Assembly (NCBI GenBank): GCA_963773585.1
Contig: CAVZBR010000012.1
Span: forward strand, 1-64,000
Source: CAVXJN01 sp963773585
GTDB taxonomy: Bacteria; Pseudomonadota; Gammaproteobacteria; JASBUN01
Reading direction: 5' to 3'
DNA: 64,000 nucleotides
Part shown: positions 52,817 through 61,202 of the stretch, one piece after another
How positions within the stretch are numbered: the first letter of the stretch is position 1
Layout of the letters: each line of letters opens with the position of its first letter
The notes under the pieces: model-generated
What the model saw: only the letters and a program-made list of their open reading frames with translations
Told to the model about the DNA's origin: nothing
The model's database searches: none
Position numbers and translations under genes: made by a program

Positions 52817-52836
52817 GACGGGCCCGAAGGCCCGTC
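52817..52836 (-). terminator. UUCG hairpin after the HiPIP gene
   Basis: Read on the minus strand: GACGGGCC-TTCG-GGCCCGTC, an 8-base-pair stem closed by the very stable C(UUCG)G tetraloop. It lies 50 bases after the HiPIP stop. A U-rich tail is weak, so it may be a transcript-stabilising or partial terminator. Confidence 0.6.
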
Positions 52837-52886
52837 AGGAAAAGTTCAATCGCAGGGCCGGTGGCCCGAAAAAGCGCACAGCGGCA

Positions 52887-53183
52887 TCAGCTGCTCTTGG
52901 GCGCGAAGGCGATACACCAGCCCTCGGGGCTGATATCGCCTTCGACGACTTTGCACTTACCCTGCGCGCCCTTGGAGTCTGCGGGAATATATTGCGTGCA
53001 GTTCTCGCATTTTTTCCCGTCCTTCGGCTTGTCCTGGTACTGCATCGCCTTTTTTGAGGCCTTGGTCGCTGCGGAGGCGCTCTTCATGCCCAGAATTGGC
53101 AGCATGACGGCGCCGGCAACGGCCGCTGCACCGATCTTGAGTAAACCCCGCCGGGAAAGTTGATCGCGTTTGGTGTCCGTCAT
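52887..53183 (-). CDS. hip: High-potential iron-sulfur protein (HiPIP)
   Basis: A 98-residue periplasmic electron carrier with one [4Fe-4S] cluster. A Tat leader is present (LSRRGLLKIGAAAVAGAVMLP, split here as residues 9-29). Cluster cysteines: C59, C62, C77, C90 (CENC, GKC, GWC), the exact HiPIP spacing. The mature part is about 58 residues, small for the family. HiPIPs link quinol-oxidising complexes to terminal acceptors in phototrophic and chemolithotrophic proteobacteria. GGAGACC precedes ATG 53183. Confidence 0.93.
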   Translation of the reverse strand: MTDTKRDQLSRRGLLKIGAAAVAGAVMLPILGMKSASAATKASKKAMQYQDKPKDGKKCENCTQYIPADSKGAQGKCKVVEGDISPEGWCIAFAPKSS

Positions 53184-53442
53184 ATTCAGGTCTCCTTGTA
53201 CCCAGTCCTGTAGTTGCAAATGCCGCGGACAAGGGCGTCCAGCGGATCGTGGCGCCCAATTCCTGCGACTCTCGGTGCCATTCCAATATAGATCTCCGAA
53301 CGGTACCTGCCAGACCGGGAGGCAAGCCCGTCACCCTAACCAAAACCGGCTTTGACCGCAATCGGAACAACGGCTTATGGCAACAACTTGAAACAAGATC
53401 TGAGGATTGGGCCGAGCTCTGATGCAAAACCGGAACTGTCCA

Positions 53443-53476
53443 CTGACACATTACTGTCACACAGCGTTCATACACT
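53443..53476 (+). promoter_or_regulatory. Pho box array and promoter 1 of the pst operon
   Basis: Three 7-base units at 11-base period: CTGACAC (53443), CTGTCAC (53454), CGTTCAT (53465), then a -10 candidate TACACT at 53471-53476. This fits the PhoB box (CTGTCAT repeats spaced by four bases) overlapping the -35 region. Confidence 0.75.
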
Positions 53477-53499
53477 GCCTCCCCATGATGTCGCAGCGG

Positions 53500-53533
53500 C
53501 TGACACATTAATGTCACGGAACAGCCCTACACT
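53500..53533 (+). promoter_or_regulatory. Pho box array and promoter 2 of the pst operon (duplicate)
   Basis: CTGACAC (53500), ATGTCAC (53511), CAGCCCT (53522, weak), and TACACT at 53528-53533. The first 18 bases match array 1 with one mismatch and the whole unit lies exactly 57 bases downstream of array 1, -10 included. The pair looks like a tandem duplication of one PhoB-dependent promoter. Confidence 0.7.
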
Positions 53534-53624
53534 GCGCCCCATGAATGCCCCAACACACGTTATGAAACCGGCGGACGACATCGCCGGGGCAATCTGTTCA
53601 CAAACCGCGAGGAGACCTAAAACC

Positions 53625-54710
53625 ATGTTCAAACGCATTGCCAAATCAGTGCTCGCCGGAACTGCGGTCGTTTCGATCGCATTGGCCGCGCACACCGCTG
53701 CCGCGGCCGAACCGCAGTCGATCTCGGGCGCAGGCGCCACGTTCCCTTATCCGGTCTACGCCAAGTGGGCCGACGCCTATGCCAAGAAGACCGGCGTCAA
53801 GATGAACTATCAGTCCATCGGCTCCGGCGGCGGCATCAAACAGATCAAAGCCAAGACCGTTGACTTCGGCGCTTCCGACGCTCCACTGAAGGCGGAAGAA
53901 CTGGATAAAGCCGGCCTGATGCAGTTTCCAATGATCATGGGCGGTGTCGTACCCGTGGTACACGTCAAAGGTGTGAAGGGCGGCGATCTGCACTTGAGCA
54001 ACGAAGTCCTGGCCGACATCTTCTTGGGCAAAATCAAGAAATGGGACGATCCGAAAATCAAGCAGGACAACGCGGATCTCAAACTGCCCAGCAAGGCGAT
54101 TACGGTCGTACACCGTTCCGACGGATCGGGCACGACCTGGATCTTTACCAATTACCTGTCAAAAGTCAGCGACGACTGGAAGAGCAAGGTCGGCAATGAC
54201 AAGTCCGTCGCATGGCCAGCCGGCGTCGGCGGTAAAGGCAATGAAGGCGTAGCGTCCTACGTGAAACGCATCGACGGCTCCATTGGTTATGTGGAATACG
54301 CCTATGCGCTGCAGAACAAGATGGCCCACGTCAAGCTGCGCAACCAGGCCGGCAACTATGTCGAGCCGAACAGCGAAACCTTCCAGGCAGCGGCGGCCAA
54401 TGCGGACTGGAACAATGCGCCCGGATTCTATATGGTCCTCACCGATCAGCCGGGTAAAGACAGCTGGCCGATCACCGGTGCAAGCTTCATCCTGTTGTAC
54501 AAGCAGCAGCAGGACCCGGCAACGGCCGCGGCGGTGCTGAAGTTCTTCGACTGGTCGTACCACAGCGGCGACAAGATGGCGGAAAAGCTGGACTATGTGC
54601 CGATGCCGCCCAAAGTCGTGGAATTGGTTGAAAAAACCTGGCAGGAAAAAGTCGCCGGCCCGGACGGCAATCCGATCTGGACGCAAAAGGTGGCACGTCA
54701 GGTACAATAG
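53625..54710 (+). CDS. pstS: Phosphate ABC transporter substrate-binding protein PstS
   Basis: A 361-residue periplasmic phosphate-binding protein. A signal peptide ends about residue 27 (AAAAEPQ). Phosphate-contact segments: SGAGATFPYPVYAKWA, GSGGGIKQI, DFGASDAPL and HRSDGSGTTWIFTNYL. GAGGAG at 53609 supports ATG 53625 rather than the longer frame from 53352, which would cover the Pho boxes. First gene of the pst operon; strong phosphate-starvation induction is expected. Confidence 0.95.
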   Translation: MFKRIAKSVLAGTAVVSIALAAHTAAAAEPQSISGAGATFPYPVYAKWADAYAKKTGVKMNYQSIGSGGGIKQIKAKTVDFGASDAPLKAEELDKAGLMQFPMIMGGVVPVVHVKGVKGGDLHLSNEVLADIFLGKIKKWDDPKIKQDNADLKLPSKAITVVHRSDGSGTTWIFTNYLSKVSDDWKSKVGNDKSVAWPAGVGGKGNEGVASYVKRIDGSIGYVEYAYALQNKMAHVKLRNQAGNYVEPNSETFQAAAANADWNNAPGFYMVLTDQPGKDSWPITGASFILLYKQQQDPATAAAVLKFFDWSYHSGDKMAEKLDYVPMPPKVVELVEKTWQEKVAGPDGNPIWTQKVARQVQ

Positions 54711-54753
54711 CCACTTTCATTTGTCAGGTCCGCGCGGTGCTGGCCGCCGCGCA

Positions 54754-54790
54754 CGTACGGAGGCGCATCCCTCGGGTTCGCCTCCGTACG
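54754..54790 (+). promoter_or_regulatory. 12-bp hairpin between pstS and pstC
   Basis: Arms CGTACGGAGGCG and CGCCTCCGTACG are perfect complements around a 13-base loop; there is no T tract. A smaller GCGCGG/CCGCGC hairpin lies just before it. Such intercistronic stems usually protect the upstream message from 3' decay, giving more binding protein than permease. Confidence 0.7.
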
Positions 54791-54807
54791 CATGATGGAA
54801 ACACCAC

Positions 54808-55815
54808 ATGGCGAAAGATTTAGCGCTAGCAACGGACGGCCCGCAGGGCGGTCCGTCATCCTCGAAAGTAGCCGGGCGCGCTAGCCGCGGCGCACTGCTG
54901 GACCGCATATTCCGCCACTCCACGGTGCTGTTCGCCGCCCTGGTGCTGATCATCATCACCGGCATCATCGTGACGTTGCTGGTGGGCGCCCTGCCCTCGC
55001 TCGAGAAGTTCGGGTTCGGATTTCTGGTCAGCAAAGAGTGGAACCCGGTCACCGAACAGTTCGGCGCCCTGGTGCCCATATTCGGAACCCTGGCTACCTC
55101 GGCGCTGGCAATGCTGATCGGTATTCCGGTGAGCTTCGGAATTGCTGTGTTCATTACCGAGTTGTGCCCGGTGTGGCTGAAGCGCCCCTTGGGTGTGGCG
55201 ATCGAACTGTTGGCGGCGATTCCCAGCATTATCTACGGCATGTGGGGCCTGTTCGTATTCGCGCCGCTGTTCGCCGACCACGTCCAACCGTGGGTCACCG
55301 ACCATCTCGGCGATTGGCCGCTGATCGGAGCGTTGTTCCAGGGCCCCCCGATGGGCATTGGGATGTTCACCGCCGGCCTGATCCTGGCGATCATGGTGAT
55401 TCCTTTCATGACGGCGGTCATGCGCGACGTATTCGAGATTGTGCCGGGCGTACTCAAGGAATCGGCGTACGCACTCGGCTCCACCACCTGGGAAGTCGTG
55501 CGCTACGTGGTACTCCCCTACACCAAAGTTGGCGTAGTGGGCGGCGTAATGCTCGGTCTGGGCCGTGCGCTGGGTGAGACCATGGCCGTGACCTTCGTGA
55601 TCGGCAATGCCCATGCCATCAGCGCCTCTTTGTTCATGCCCGGCAATACCATTTCCTCGACCCTTGCCAACGAGTTTACCGAAGCGGTCGGGGAAACCTA
55701 CAGCGCGGCGTTGATCGAACTCGGCCTGATTTTGTTCGTGATCACCTTCATCGTACTGGCAGCAGCGAAATTGATGCTCATGCGGCTGACTGCGCGCGAA
55801 GGCAAAACCACTTAG
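54808..55815 (+). CDS. pstC: Phosphate ABC transporter permease PstC
   Basis: A 335-residue permease with about six to eight helices. Conserved GIAVFITELCPVWLKRPLGVAIELLAAIPSIIYG and the EAA-type loop ESAYALGSTTWEVVRYVVLPYTKVGVVGG contact the ATPase. The N-terminus has a hydrophilic extension of about 35 residues. ATG 54808 comes 97 bases after pstS, behind the hairpin. Confidence 0.94.
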   Translation: MAKDLALATDGPQGGPSSSKVAGRASRGALLDRIFRHSTVLFAALVLIIITGIIVTLLVGALPSLEKFGFGFLVSKEWNPVTEQFGALVPIFGTLATSALAMLIGIPVSFGIAVFITELCPVWLKRPLGVAIELLAAIPSIIYGMWGLFVFAPLFADHVQPWVTDHLGDWPLIGALFQGPPMGIGMFTAGLILAIMVIPFMTAVMRDVFEIVPGVLKESAYALGSTTWEVVRYVVLPYTKVGVVGGVMLGLGRALGETMAVTFVIGNAHAISASLFMPGNTISSTLANEFTEAVGETYSAALIELGLILFVITFIVLAAAKLMLMRLTAREGKTT

Positions 55816-55821
55816 GCGACC

Positions 55822-56670
55822 ATGTTCAATCTCTACACCAAGCGGCGTATCGTAAACGCCTTCAACCTGACCGTATCGGCGCTGGCAACCGCATTCGGTT
55901 TGTTTTGGCTGGCTTGGCTGCTATGGACACTGCTCAGCTATGGGTTGCAATGGATCGACTGGTCCGTATTCACCGAGAGCACGCCGCCGCCCGGCAGCAG
56001 CGGCGGTTTGGCCAACGCCATCGTCGGTAGTCTCATGCTCACTGGACTTGGCACACTGATCGGTGCTCCGTCTGGAATCCTGGCCGGCACCTTCCTGTCG
56101 GAGTATGGCCGCGGCACGGCCGTAGCCTCCGTAGTGCGATTTCTCAACGACATCCTTTTGAGCGCACCCTCTATCATCATTGGCGTATTTATCTATGCTC
56201 TGGTAGTGGTTTCCACCGGCCATTTCTCCGGCTGGGCGGGCGCGCTCGCGTTGGCGCTCATCGTGCTGCCGGTAGTGGTGCGCACCACCGAGGACATGCT
56301 GCGTCTGGTGCCCGACAGCTTGCGCGAAGCCGCCGCCGCATTGGGTGCGCCGCGGTGGAAGATCATCGTCAAGATCGTCTATCGCGCCGCACGGGCAGGC
56401 ATCCTCACCGGTGTGATGCTGGCGGTGGCGCGGGTCAGCGGTGAAACCGCGCCGCTGCTGTTTACCGCGCTTAACAACCAGTTCTGGAACACGTCGCTGA
56501 GTGAACCGACCGCCAATTTGCCCGTGGTCATTTTTCAGTTTGCAATGAGCCCTTATGAAGATTGGCAACATCTGGCTTGGGCCGGCGCTTTGTTGATCAC
56601 GTTCAGTATTCTGCTGCTGAACATATTGTCCCGACTCCTGCTTCGCAGGCGCGGCATGGGAACCTACTGA
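55822..56670 (+). CDS. pstA: Phosphate ABC transporter permease PstA
   Basis: A 282-residue permease, partner of PstC. GTFLSEYGRGTAVASVVRFLNDILLSAPSIIIG and the EAA loop REAAAALGAPRWKIIVKIVYRAARAGILTG are typical, as is VARVSGETAPLLFTAL. It starts seven bases after pstC and its stop overlaps the pstB start. Confidence 0.94.
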   Translation: MFNLYTKRRIVNAFNLTVSALATAFGLFWLAWLLWTLLSYGLQWIDWSVFTESTPPPGSSGGLANAIVGSLMLTGLGTLIGAPSGILAGTFLSEYGRGTAVASVVRFLNDILLSAPSIIIGVFIYALVVVSTGHFSGWAGALALALIVLPVVVRTTEDMLRLVPDSLREAAAALGAPRWKIIVKIVYRAARAGILTGVMLAVARVSGETAPLLFTALNNQFWNTSLSEPTANLPVVIFQFAMSPYEDWQHLAWAGALLITFSILLLNILSRLLLRRRGMGTY

Positions 56671-57548
56671 TGAACCACGATCGCCCCCAAGAGGAACTCG
56701 CTTCGCCCGCGGTTCGAATCAAGCAGCCCAACGAACCGAATACTCGGGTCGCGAAGCCGCCGTTGCAGCCGACGCCGCGGGTTCAGGAAAGCGCTACCGC
56801 CAAGCTCGCGGTGCGCAACCTGAATTTTCATTATGGTGCGTTCCATGCGCTCAAGGACATTTCCCTGGACATGCACACCAACCGGATCACGGCATTCATC
56901 GGCCCTTCCGGATGCGGTAAATCAACGTTGTTACGGTGTCTGAACCGGATCTATGAGCTGTATCCGAAGCAGAAGGCAAGCGGCGAGATTCTATTAGACG
57001 GCGTCAATCTGCTGAGCAAGGAACAGGACTTGAACTTACTGCGGGCGCGCATCGGCATGGTGTTCCAGAAACCGACTCCGTTTCCCATGTCCATTTACGA
57101 CAACATCGCTTTCGGCGTGAAGCTCTATGAGCGCCTTTCCAGAGGCGCGATGCAGGAACGGGTGGAGTGGGCGCTGGACAAGGCCGCGCTGTGGGACGAA
57201 GTCAAAGACAAGCTGCATCAGACCGGCACCGCACTGTCCGGCGGCCAACAACAGCGGCTGTGCATTGCCAGGGCCATTGCGGTCAAGCCCGAAGTTCTGC
57301 TGCTGGACGAACCTGCGTCGGCGCTGGATCCCATCTCGACGCTGAAGATCGAAGAATTGATCACAGAATTGAAGCACGAATATACGATCGTCATCGTCAC
57401 GCACAACATGCAGCAGGCGGCGCGCGTCTCGGATTACACCGCCTTCATGTACCTTGGCGAACTGATCGAAGTTGGCGCCACGGAAGACGTATTCACAAAT
57501 CCGCGGCGCAAGCAGACGGAAGACTACATTACCGGGCGCTACGGTTAG
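56670..57548 (+). CDS. pstB: Phosphate ABC transporter ATPase PstB
   Basis: A 292-residue ATPase with Walker A GPSGCGKST, Q-loop MVFQKPTPFP, signature LSGGQQQRLCIARAIA, Walker B VLLLDEPASALDP and H-loop THNMQQAARVSD. About 45 extra hydrophilic residues precede the domain. ATG 56670 overlaps the pstA stop (TGATG). No phoU follows, which is unusual for a pst operon. Confidence 0.95.
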   Translation: MNHDRPQEELASPAVRIKQPNEPNTRVAKPPLQPTPRVQESATAKLAVRNLNFHYGAFHALKDISLDMHTNRITAFIGPSGCGKSTLLRCLNRIYELYPKQKASGEILLDGVNLLSKEQDLNLLRARIGMVFQKPTPFPMSIYDNIAFGVKLYERLSRGAMQERVEWALDKAALWDEVKDKLHQTGTALSGGQQQRLCIARAIAVKPEVLLLDEPASALDPISTLKIEELITELKHEYTIVIVTHNMQQAARVSDYTAFMYLGELIEVGATEDVFTNPRRKQTEDYITGRYG

Positions 57549-57563
57549 CGCGTCGTCGACGGC

Positions 57564-58667
57564 TCATTGATGGACGCCGAGCTTGGTCTCCAATCGGTCC
57601 AGCAATTTGCGGTACGACTTGGCAAACGCTTCGATTCCTTCATCCTCGAGCTCAGTCGCCGCTCCGTCCACATCCACGCCGAGTTCCCGGATCTGCGACC
57701 AAATCCCCGCCGCTTGCGCAGCTTGACGGCATAGCGCTTCCGCCGGCACGCCGTGATCCTGCCAAGCGCGCAGGGTCGCCGGCGCCATGGTATTGATCGT
57801 ATCCCGCCCGATCAGGGAATCCACGTACAGTACGTCCGAATAATGCGGGTCTTTGGTACTGGTACTCGCCCACAATAATTTCTGCGGACGCGCGCCGCGC
57901 TGCCGCTGGGTTTCGAATGCCGGGCCGTCGAAAATGTCGCGGAATTGCTGATAGGCAAGCACCGCGTTGGCAATAGCGGCCTGGCCTCGATGCTCCAATG
58001 CTGCCGGGGTCCCGATCCGGTCCAGCAGCGGATCGATTTTCGCGTCCACCCGGCTGACGAAGAACGACGCCACCGACCGTACCCGAGACGGCTCAGGTGC
58101 CGCACCGATGCCTTTGATGTACGCGTTGGCGACCGCCTGATACCGTTCACGGGAAAACAATAAGGTCACATTGATGTTGATCCCGCCAGCGAGCAAACGC
58201 TCCAGCGCCTCGACGCCGGCGACAGTGCCCGGCACCTTGATCATGACATTTTCGCGACCGAGCTCTCGCCATAATCGTTGCGCCGCTTCCACTGTACCCT
58301 CGGCATCGTGAGCCAACGCTGGCTGCACCTCGACACTGACATATCCGTCGTCGCGCCCGCTCACGTCGTAGACATCCTTGAGGACATCTGCGGCAGCGCG
58401 AATGTCATCAAGAATGAGGCTGGTCGCCAACAGTTCCGGGCTAACGTCCGGCGCCCGGCCGGTGATCTGACCGATCGCCGCGTCGTAGTGATCGCCGTTC
58501 GCGATCGCCGCTTCGAATATGGTCGGATTGCTCGTGACGCCCGACACGCCAGCGGCGACCAGCTCCGCCAAGCCGCCGCTGGCGATCAGCTCGCGTTCGA
58601 TGTAATCCAGCCAACCGATTGACCAATCGTTTTCAACGCCGACAATGATGCCATATTCGTGTCTCAC
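57564..58667 (-). CDS. tal: Transaldolase
   Basis: A 367-residue enzyme of the pentose phosphate pathway moving a three-carbon dihydroxyacetone unit. Motifs: GVTSNPTIFEAAI at the N-terminus, YVSVEVQP, NVMIKVPGTVAGVEALERLLA with the Schiff-base lysine, and KLLWASTSTKDPHYSDVLYVD. Length matches the TalB-like subfamily of about 360-380 residues found in actinobacteria and many proteobacteria. GTG 58667 is the only start in frame before the conserved region. It converges with pstB. Confidence 0.92.
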   Translation of the reverse strand: MRHEYGIIVGVENDWSIGWLDYIERELIASGGLAELVAAGVSGVTSNPTIFEAAIANGDHYDAAIGQITGRAPDVSPELLATSLILDDIRAAADVLKDVYDVSGRDDGYVSVEVQPALAHDAEGTVEAAQRLWRELGRENVMIKVPGTVAGVEALERLLAGGININVTLLFSRERYQAVANAYIKGIGAAPEPSRVRSVASFFVSRVDAKIDPLLDRIGTPAALEHRGQAAIANAVLAYQQFRDIFDGPAFETQRQRGARPQKLLWASTSTKDPHYSDVLYVDSLIGRDTINTMAPATLRAWQDHGVPAEALCRQAAQAAGIWSQIRELGVDVDGAATELEDEGIEAFAKSYRKLLDRLETKLGVHQ

Positions 58668-58718
58668 CCAGGTCGGTTCGTGCGAGGCATTCGCGCCCGG
58701 CAGCCGTTCGCGACGGCG

Positions 58719-59234
58719 TCAGTACGGCAATTTCTTTGGTTCGACTCCGCGCACGTTCGCCTCCGGATGGTGTTTGACGATGATGTCGGTGACTTCATCG
58801 ATCCGTTCCTTCGGCACGTCGACGAGCATCAACAATTGCCCCTGTTCGACCGCATCCTCGAACTCTTTGAGCTGCGCATTGGGTGCGGAAATTCCCATCA
58901 TCGGCGCCATCACTGCGCCGAAACCGGCGCCGGCAACCGTGGTCGCAATAATCGCACCCCCGCCCAAGGCCAGACCGGCACCCGGAATGGTGACTGCGAG
59001 GATGCCGGCAATGAGTCCGGTAGCGCCGCCCATGGCAACGCCCTTCTCCAGCGCCGGGACGATATCGCGTTCATGCATCAGCCCCGCTTCGGGTAATTCA
59101 TGCTGTCTCAACAGGTGATGGTCTTTGGCAACGATGTGGATGTCTTTCTCCTGCACATGGGAAAGCAACAGATCCGCAACCGTGTCTTTGGCCGTCTCGA
59201 CCGTGGGCAATAAAAAATAGAGTCGGTGTTTCAT
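58719..59234 (-). CDS. DUF1269 family membrane-associated protein
   Basis: A 171-residue protein. Residues about 65-115 are a long glycine- and alanine-rich hydrophobic hairpin (VAMGGATGLIAGILAVTIPGAGLALGGGAI, in pieces under twenty), flanked by soluble domains starting LYFLLPTVETAKDTVADLL and ending LMLVDVPKERIDEVTDII. The glycine-zipper hairpin is the family mark. Possible stress-related envelope role; not established. AGGAGG before ATG 59234. Confidence 0.8.
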   Translation of the reverse strand: MKHRLYFLLPTVETAKDTVADLLLSHVQEKDIHIVAKDHHLLRQHELPEAGLMHERDIVPALEKGVAMGGATGLIAGILAVTIPGAGLALGGGAIIATTVAGAGFGAVMAPMMGISAPNAQLKEFEDAVEQGQLLMLVDVPKERIDEVTDIIVKHHPEANVRGVEPKKLPY

Positions 59235-59236
59235 GG

Positions 59237-60079
59237 TTACCTCCTTGATGAAGATGGCTCAACCGTCCGTGGCAATACATGCCGCTGTAGATCCTGCGGT
59301 TCGGCGGACGCAGCGTCCGTCTCGGCATCGCTGTCCTCGACCTGGCCGTGACGCTGCAACCAGCGCGCCAAAAGCCAGCACATCAGTGCCCAGCCGGCCC
59401 CCGCTGTCCAACCGCCAAGCACATCAGTGGGCCAATGCACACCCAGGTACACGCGGCTGACGCCCACCACTAATGTCGCAAAAATCGCGACCAAGAGAAT
59501 GTATGCTTTTATCCGGCGCCGGCGCTGCACGCGCGCCAAGAGCGCCCCGAGCGTCAAATAAGTGCTCGCTGAGAGCATGGAGTGACCGCTGGGGAAACTC
59601 GCGGTGTACACGCGCATGCCGTGTGGAACCAGATCCGGCCGAGGTCGATCGAAGCCTGTTTTCAGGGCGGTACTCGCGCCCAGCGCACCGAGTGTCGCTA
59701 CCAGCACCACCAGCGCAAGCCGGCGTTTTCCAACCAAAAGCAGATAGCCGACGACTGCGAACGTCACCATCGCCAACACGCCGATGCTGCCCAACGCGGT
59801 GAAATCGCGCCCCATCTCCTCGACCCAGCTCGGCCCGATGGGATCTTTGAGATCGGCCGGATTGCGCATGGCCAACAACACCGTGTGATCGAAACTTTTG
59901 GTGCCGCCTTCCACTACAGCGTCGGAGATTTCGACGAAACCCCACACCGCTCCCATCAGTGCAAACAAAACAACCAATACCGACAGCTCGCGGCTGCCGA
60001 TCCAGCGCAACGTCCTCGTCAACGCGCCGGATTCGCTGCGCGCAGCGGACGTACGGGTAGTCGATTTGGAATCTGTCAT
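59237..60079 (-). CDS. PAP2-family membrane phosphatase
   Basis: A 280-residue protein with about five helices. The phosphatase motifs are complete: KTGFDRPRPD (KxxxxxxRP), ASFPSGHSM (PSGH) and SRVYLGVHWPTDVLGG (SRxxxxxHxxxD). Substrates in this family include undecaprenyl diphosphate and phosphatidate. The start overlaps the YihY/BrkB stop. The C-terminal 30 residues are hydrophilic. Confidence 0.88.
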   Translation of the reverse strand: MTDSKSTTRTSAARSESGALTRTLRWIGSRELSVLVVLFALMGAVWGFVEISDAVVEGGTKSFDHTVLLAMRNPADLKDPIGPSWVEEMGRDFTALGSIGVLAMVTFAVVGYLLLVGKRRLALVVLVATLGALGASTALKTGFDRPRPDLVPHGMRVYTASFPSGHSMLSASTYLTLGALLARVQRRRRIKAYILLVAIFATLVVGVSRVYLGVHWPTDVLGGWTAGAGWALMCWLLARWLQRHGQVEDSDAETDAASAEPQDLQRHVLPRTVEPSSSRR

Positions 60080-61041
60080 CGGTTCTCCCCTACCGTATCG
60101 GCCACGTACGCCTCGCGTTCCCCCATGGGCTTCGGACGCCCGATCGTGGTATCCACTTTGGTCTGGTGTTCCATTTCCGCATTCAGTTCGGCACCCAGCA
60201 GCACCGCGTATGCGGAGATGTAAAACCACATCAGCAGCACGACCAGCGCGCCCACCGAACCGTACACCTTGTTGTAGTTACCGAAATTCTCGACATAAAT
60301 CGAAAACCCCACCGAGATCAACAACCACAACACGGTCGCGATTATGGAGCCCCAGCTCACCCACTTCCAACGCGGATGGTTACGGCTCGGCGCGAAGTGA
60401 TACAACGCGCTCAGGGCGACCAGCACCGCCACCAGCATGAGCGGCCACCTGGCCATGGACAAAACGGTTCCAAGCGTGCCGGAAATGTGCAGTAGACCGA
60501 CCACAGCCGGCACGACCACCACCAAGCCGAGCATGATCACGAAAAATAGGACCGCCGCCAGCGTCAGCAGGAAAGCCAGGATGTTGAGCCGTATGAAGCC
60601 ACGCTTTTCCCGTTCGTCGTAAGCAATGTTGAGTGCGGTAATGACGGCTTTTATGCCCTTCATGGAGCTCAGCAGTGCCAATAGCAAGCCTCCGATGGCG
60701 GTAATCCCGAGCGCGGCTCCCGAGCTTCCTGCGAGCGAATGCACTTGGTCCAGCAGCACGGGCCGCGCCTCGGAGGGCATCATCACTGCCAGCTTCTGCA
60801 ACTGGCGTTCGATGTCCATGCCGTTGGTGAGCAGACCGTAGAGCGAAACCGACGCAGCCAGTCCGGGAAACACCGCAAGCAGCGCGTAAAACGCCACCCC
60901 GGCCGACACCAGCGATAGATTGTCGGCGCCGATCTGATCCTTCGTTCGCAACAGAATGTCACGCCAGCCGCGTTTTGGGATCTGGTGCGGTGTTCGGGCT
61001 GCACGCCCGCGGAGCCGGTCGTCTTCGGTCTGCGTTGGCAC
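60076..61041 (-). CDS. YihY/BrkB family membrane protein
   Basis: About 320 residues, six helices. Features: NLSLVSAGVAFYALLAVFPGLAASVSLYG, the conserved ALNIAYDEREKRGFIRLN loop, and GSIIATVLWLLISVGFSIYVENFGNYNKVYGSVG. Previously called ribonuclease BN by mistake; function open. The start is uncertain: GTG 61041 lies nine bases after AGGA, whereas ATG 61122 or 61155 add residues with no ribosome site. Coupled to the PAP2 phosphatase gene. Confidence 0.85.
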   Translation of the reverse strand: MPTQTEDDRLRGRAARTPHQIPKRGWRDILLRTKDQIGADNLSLVSAGVAFYALLAVFPGLAASVSLYGLLTNGMDIERQLQKLAVMMPSEARPVLLDQVHSLAGSSGAALGITAIGGLLLALLSSMKGIKAVITALNIAYDEREKRGFIRLNILAFLLTLAAVLFFVIMLGLVVVVPAVVGLLHISGTLGTVLSMARWPLMLVAVLVALSALYHFAPSRNHPRWKWVSWGSIIATVLWLLISVGFSIYVENFGNYNKVYGSVGALVVLLMWFYISAYAVLLGAELNAEMEHQTKVDTTIGRPKPMGEREAYVADTVGENR

Positions 61042-61202
61042 TGGAGCAATCCTTTCCTCGTGCGGCGTTATTGCGCCGAAATCGAACGCCAGAGTTCTAG
61101 AATAGTTGTCACACGGACTCATGCAGTGGCTGGGGATGGCCCCGAATGGCGTCAAAACTACCCCTCAAACGAGGTTATCGCCGCCGCGCCGGGTAGTCCG
61201 CC

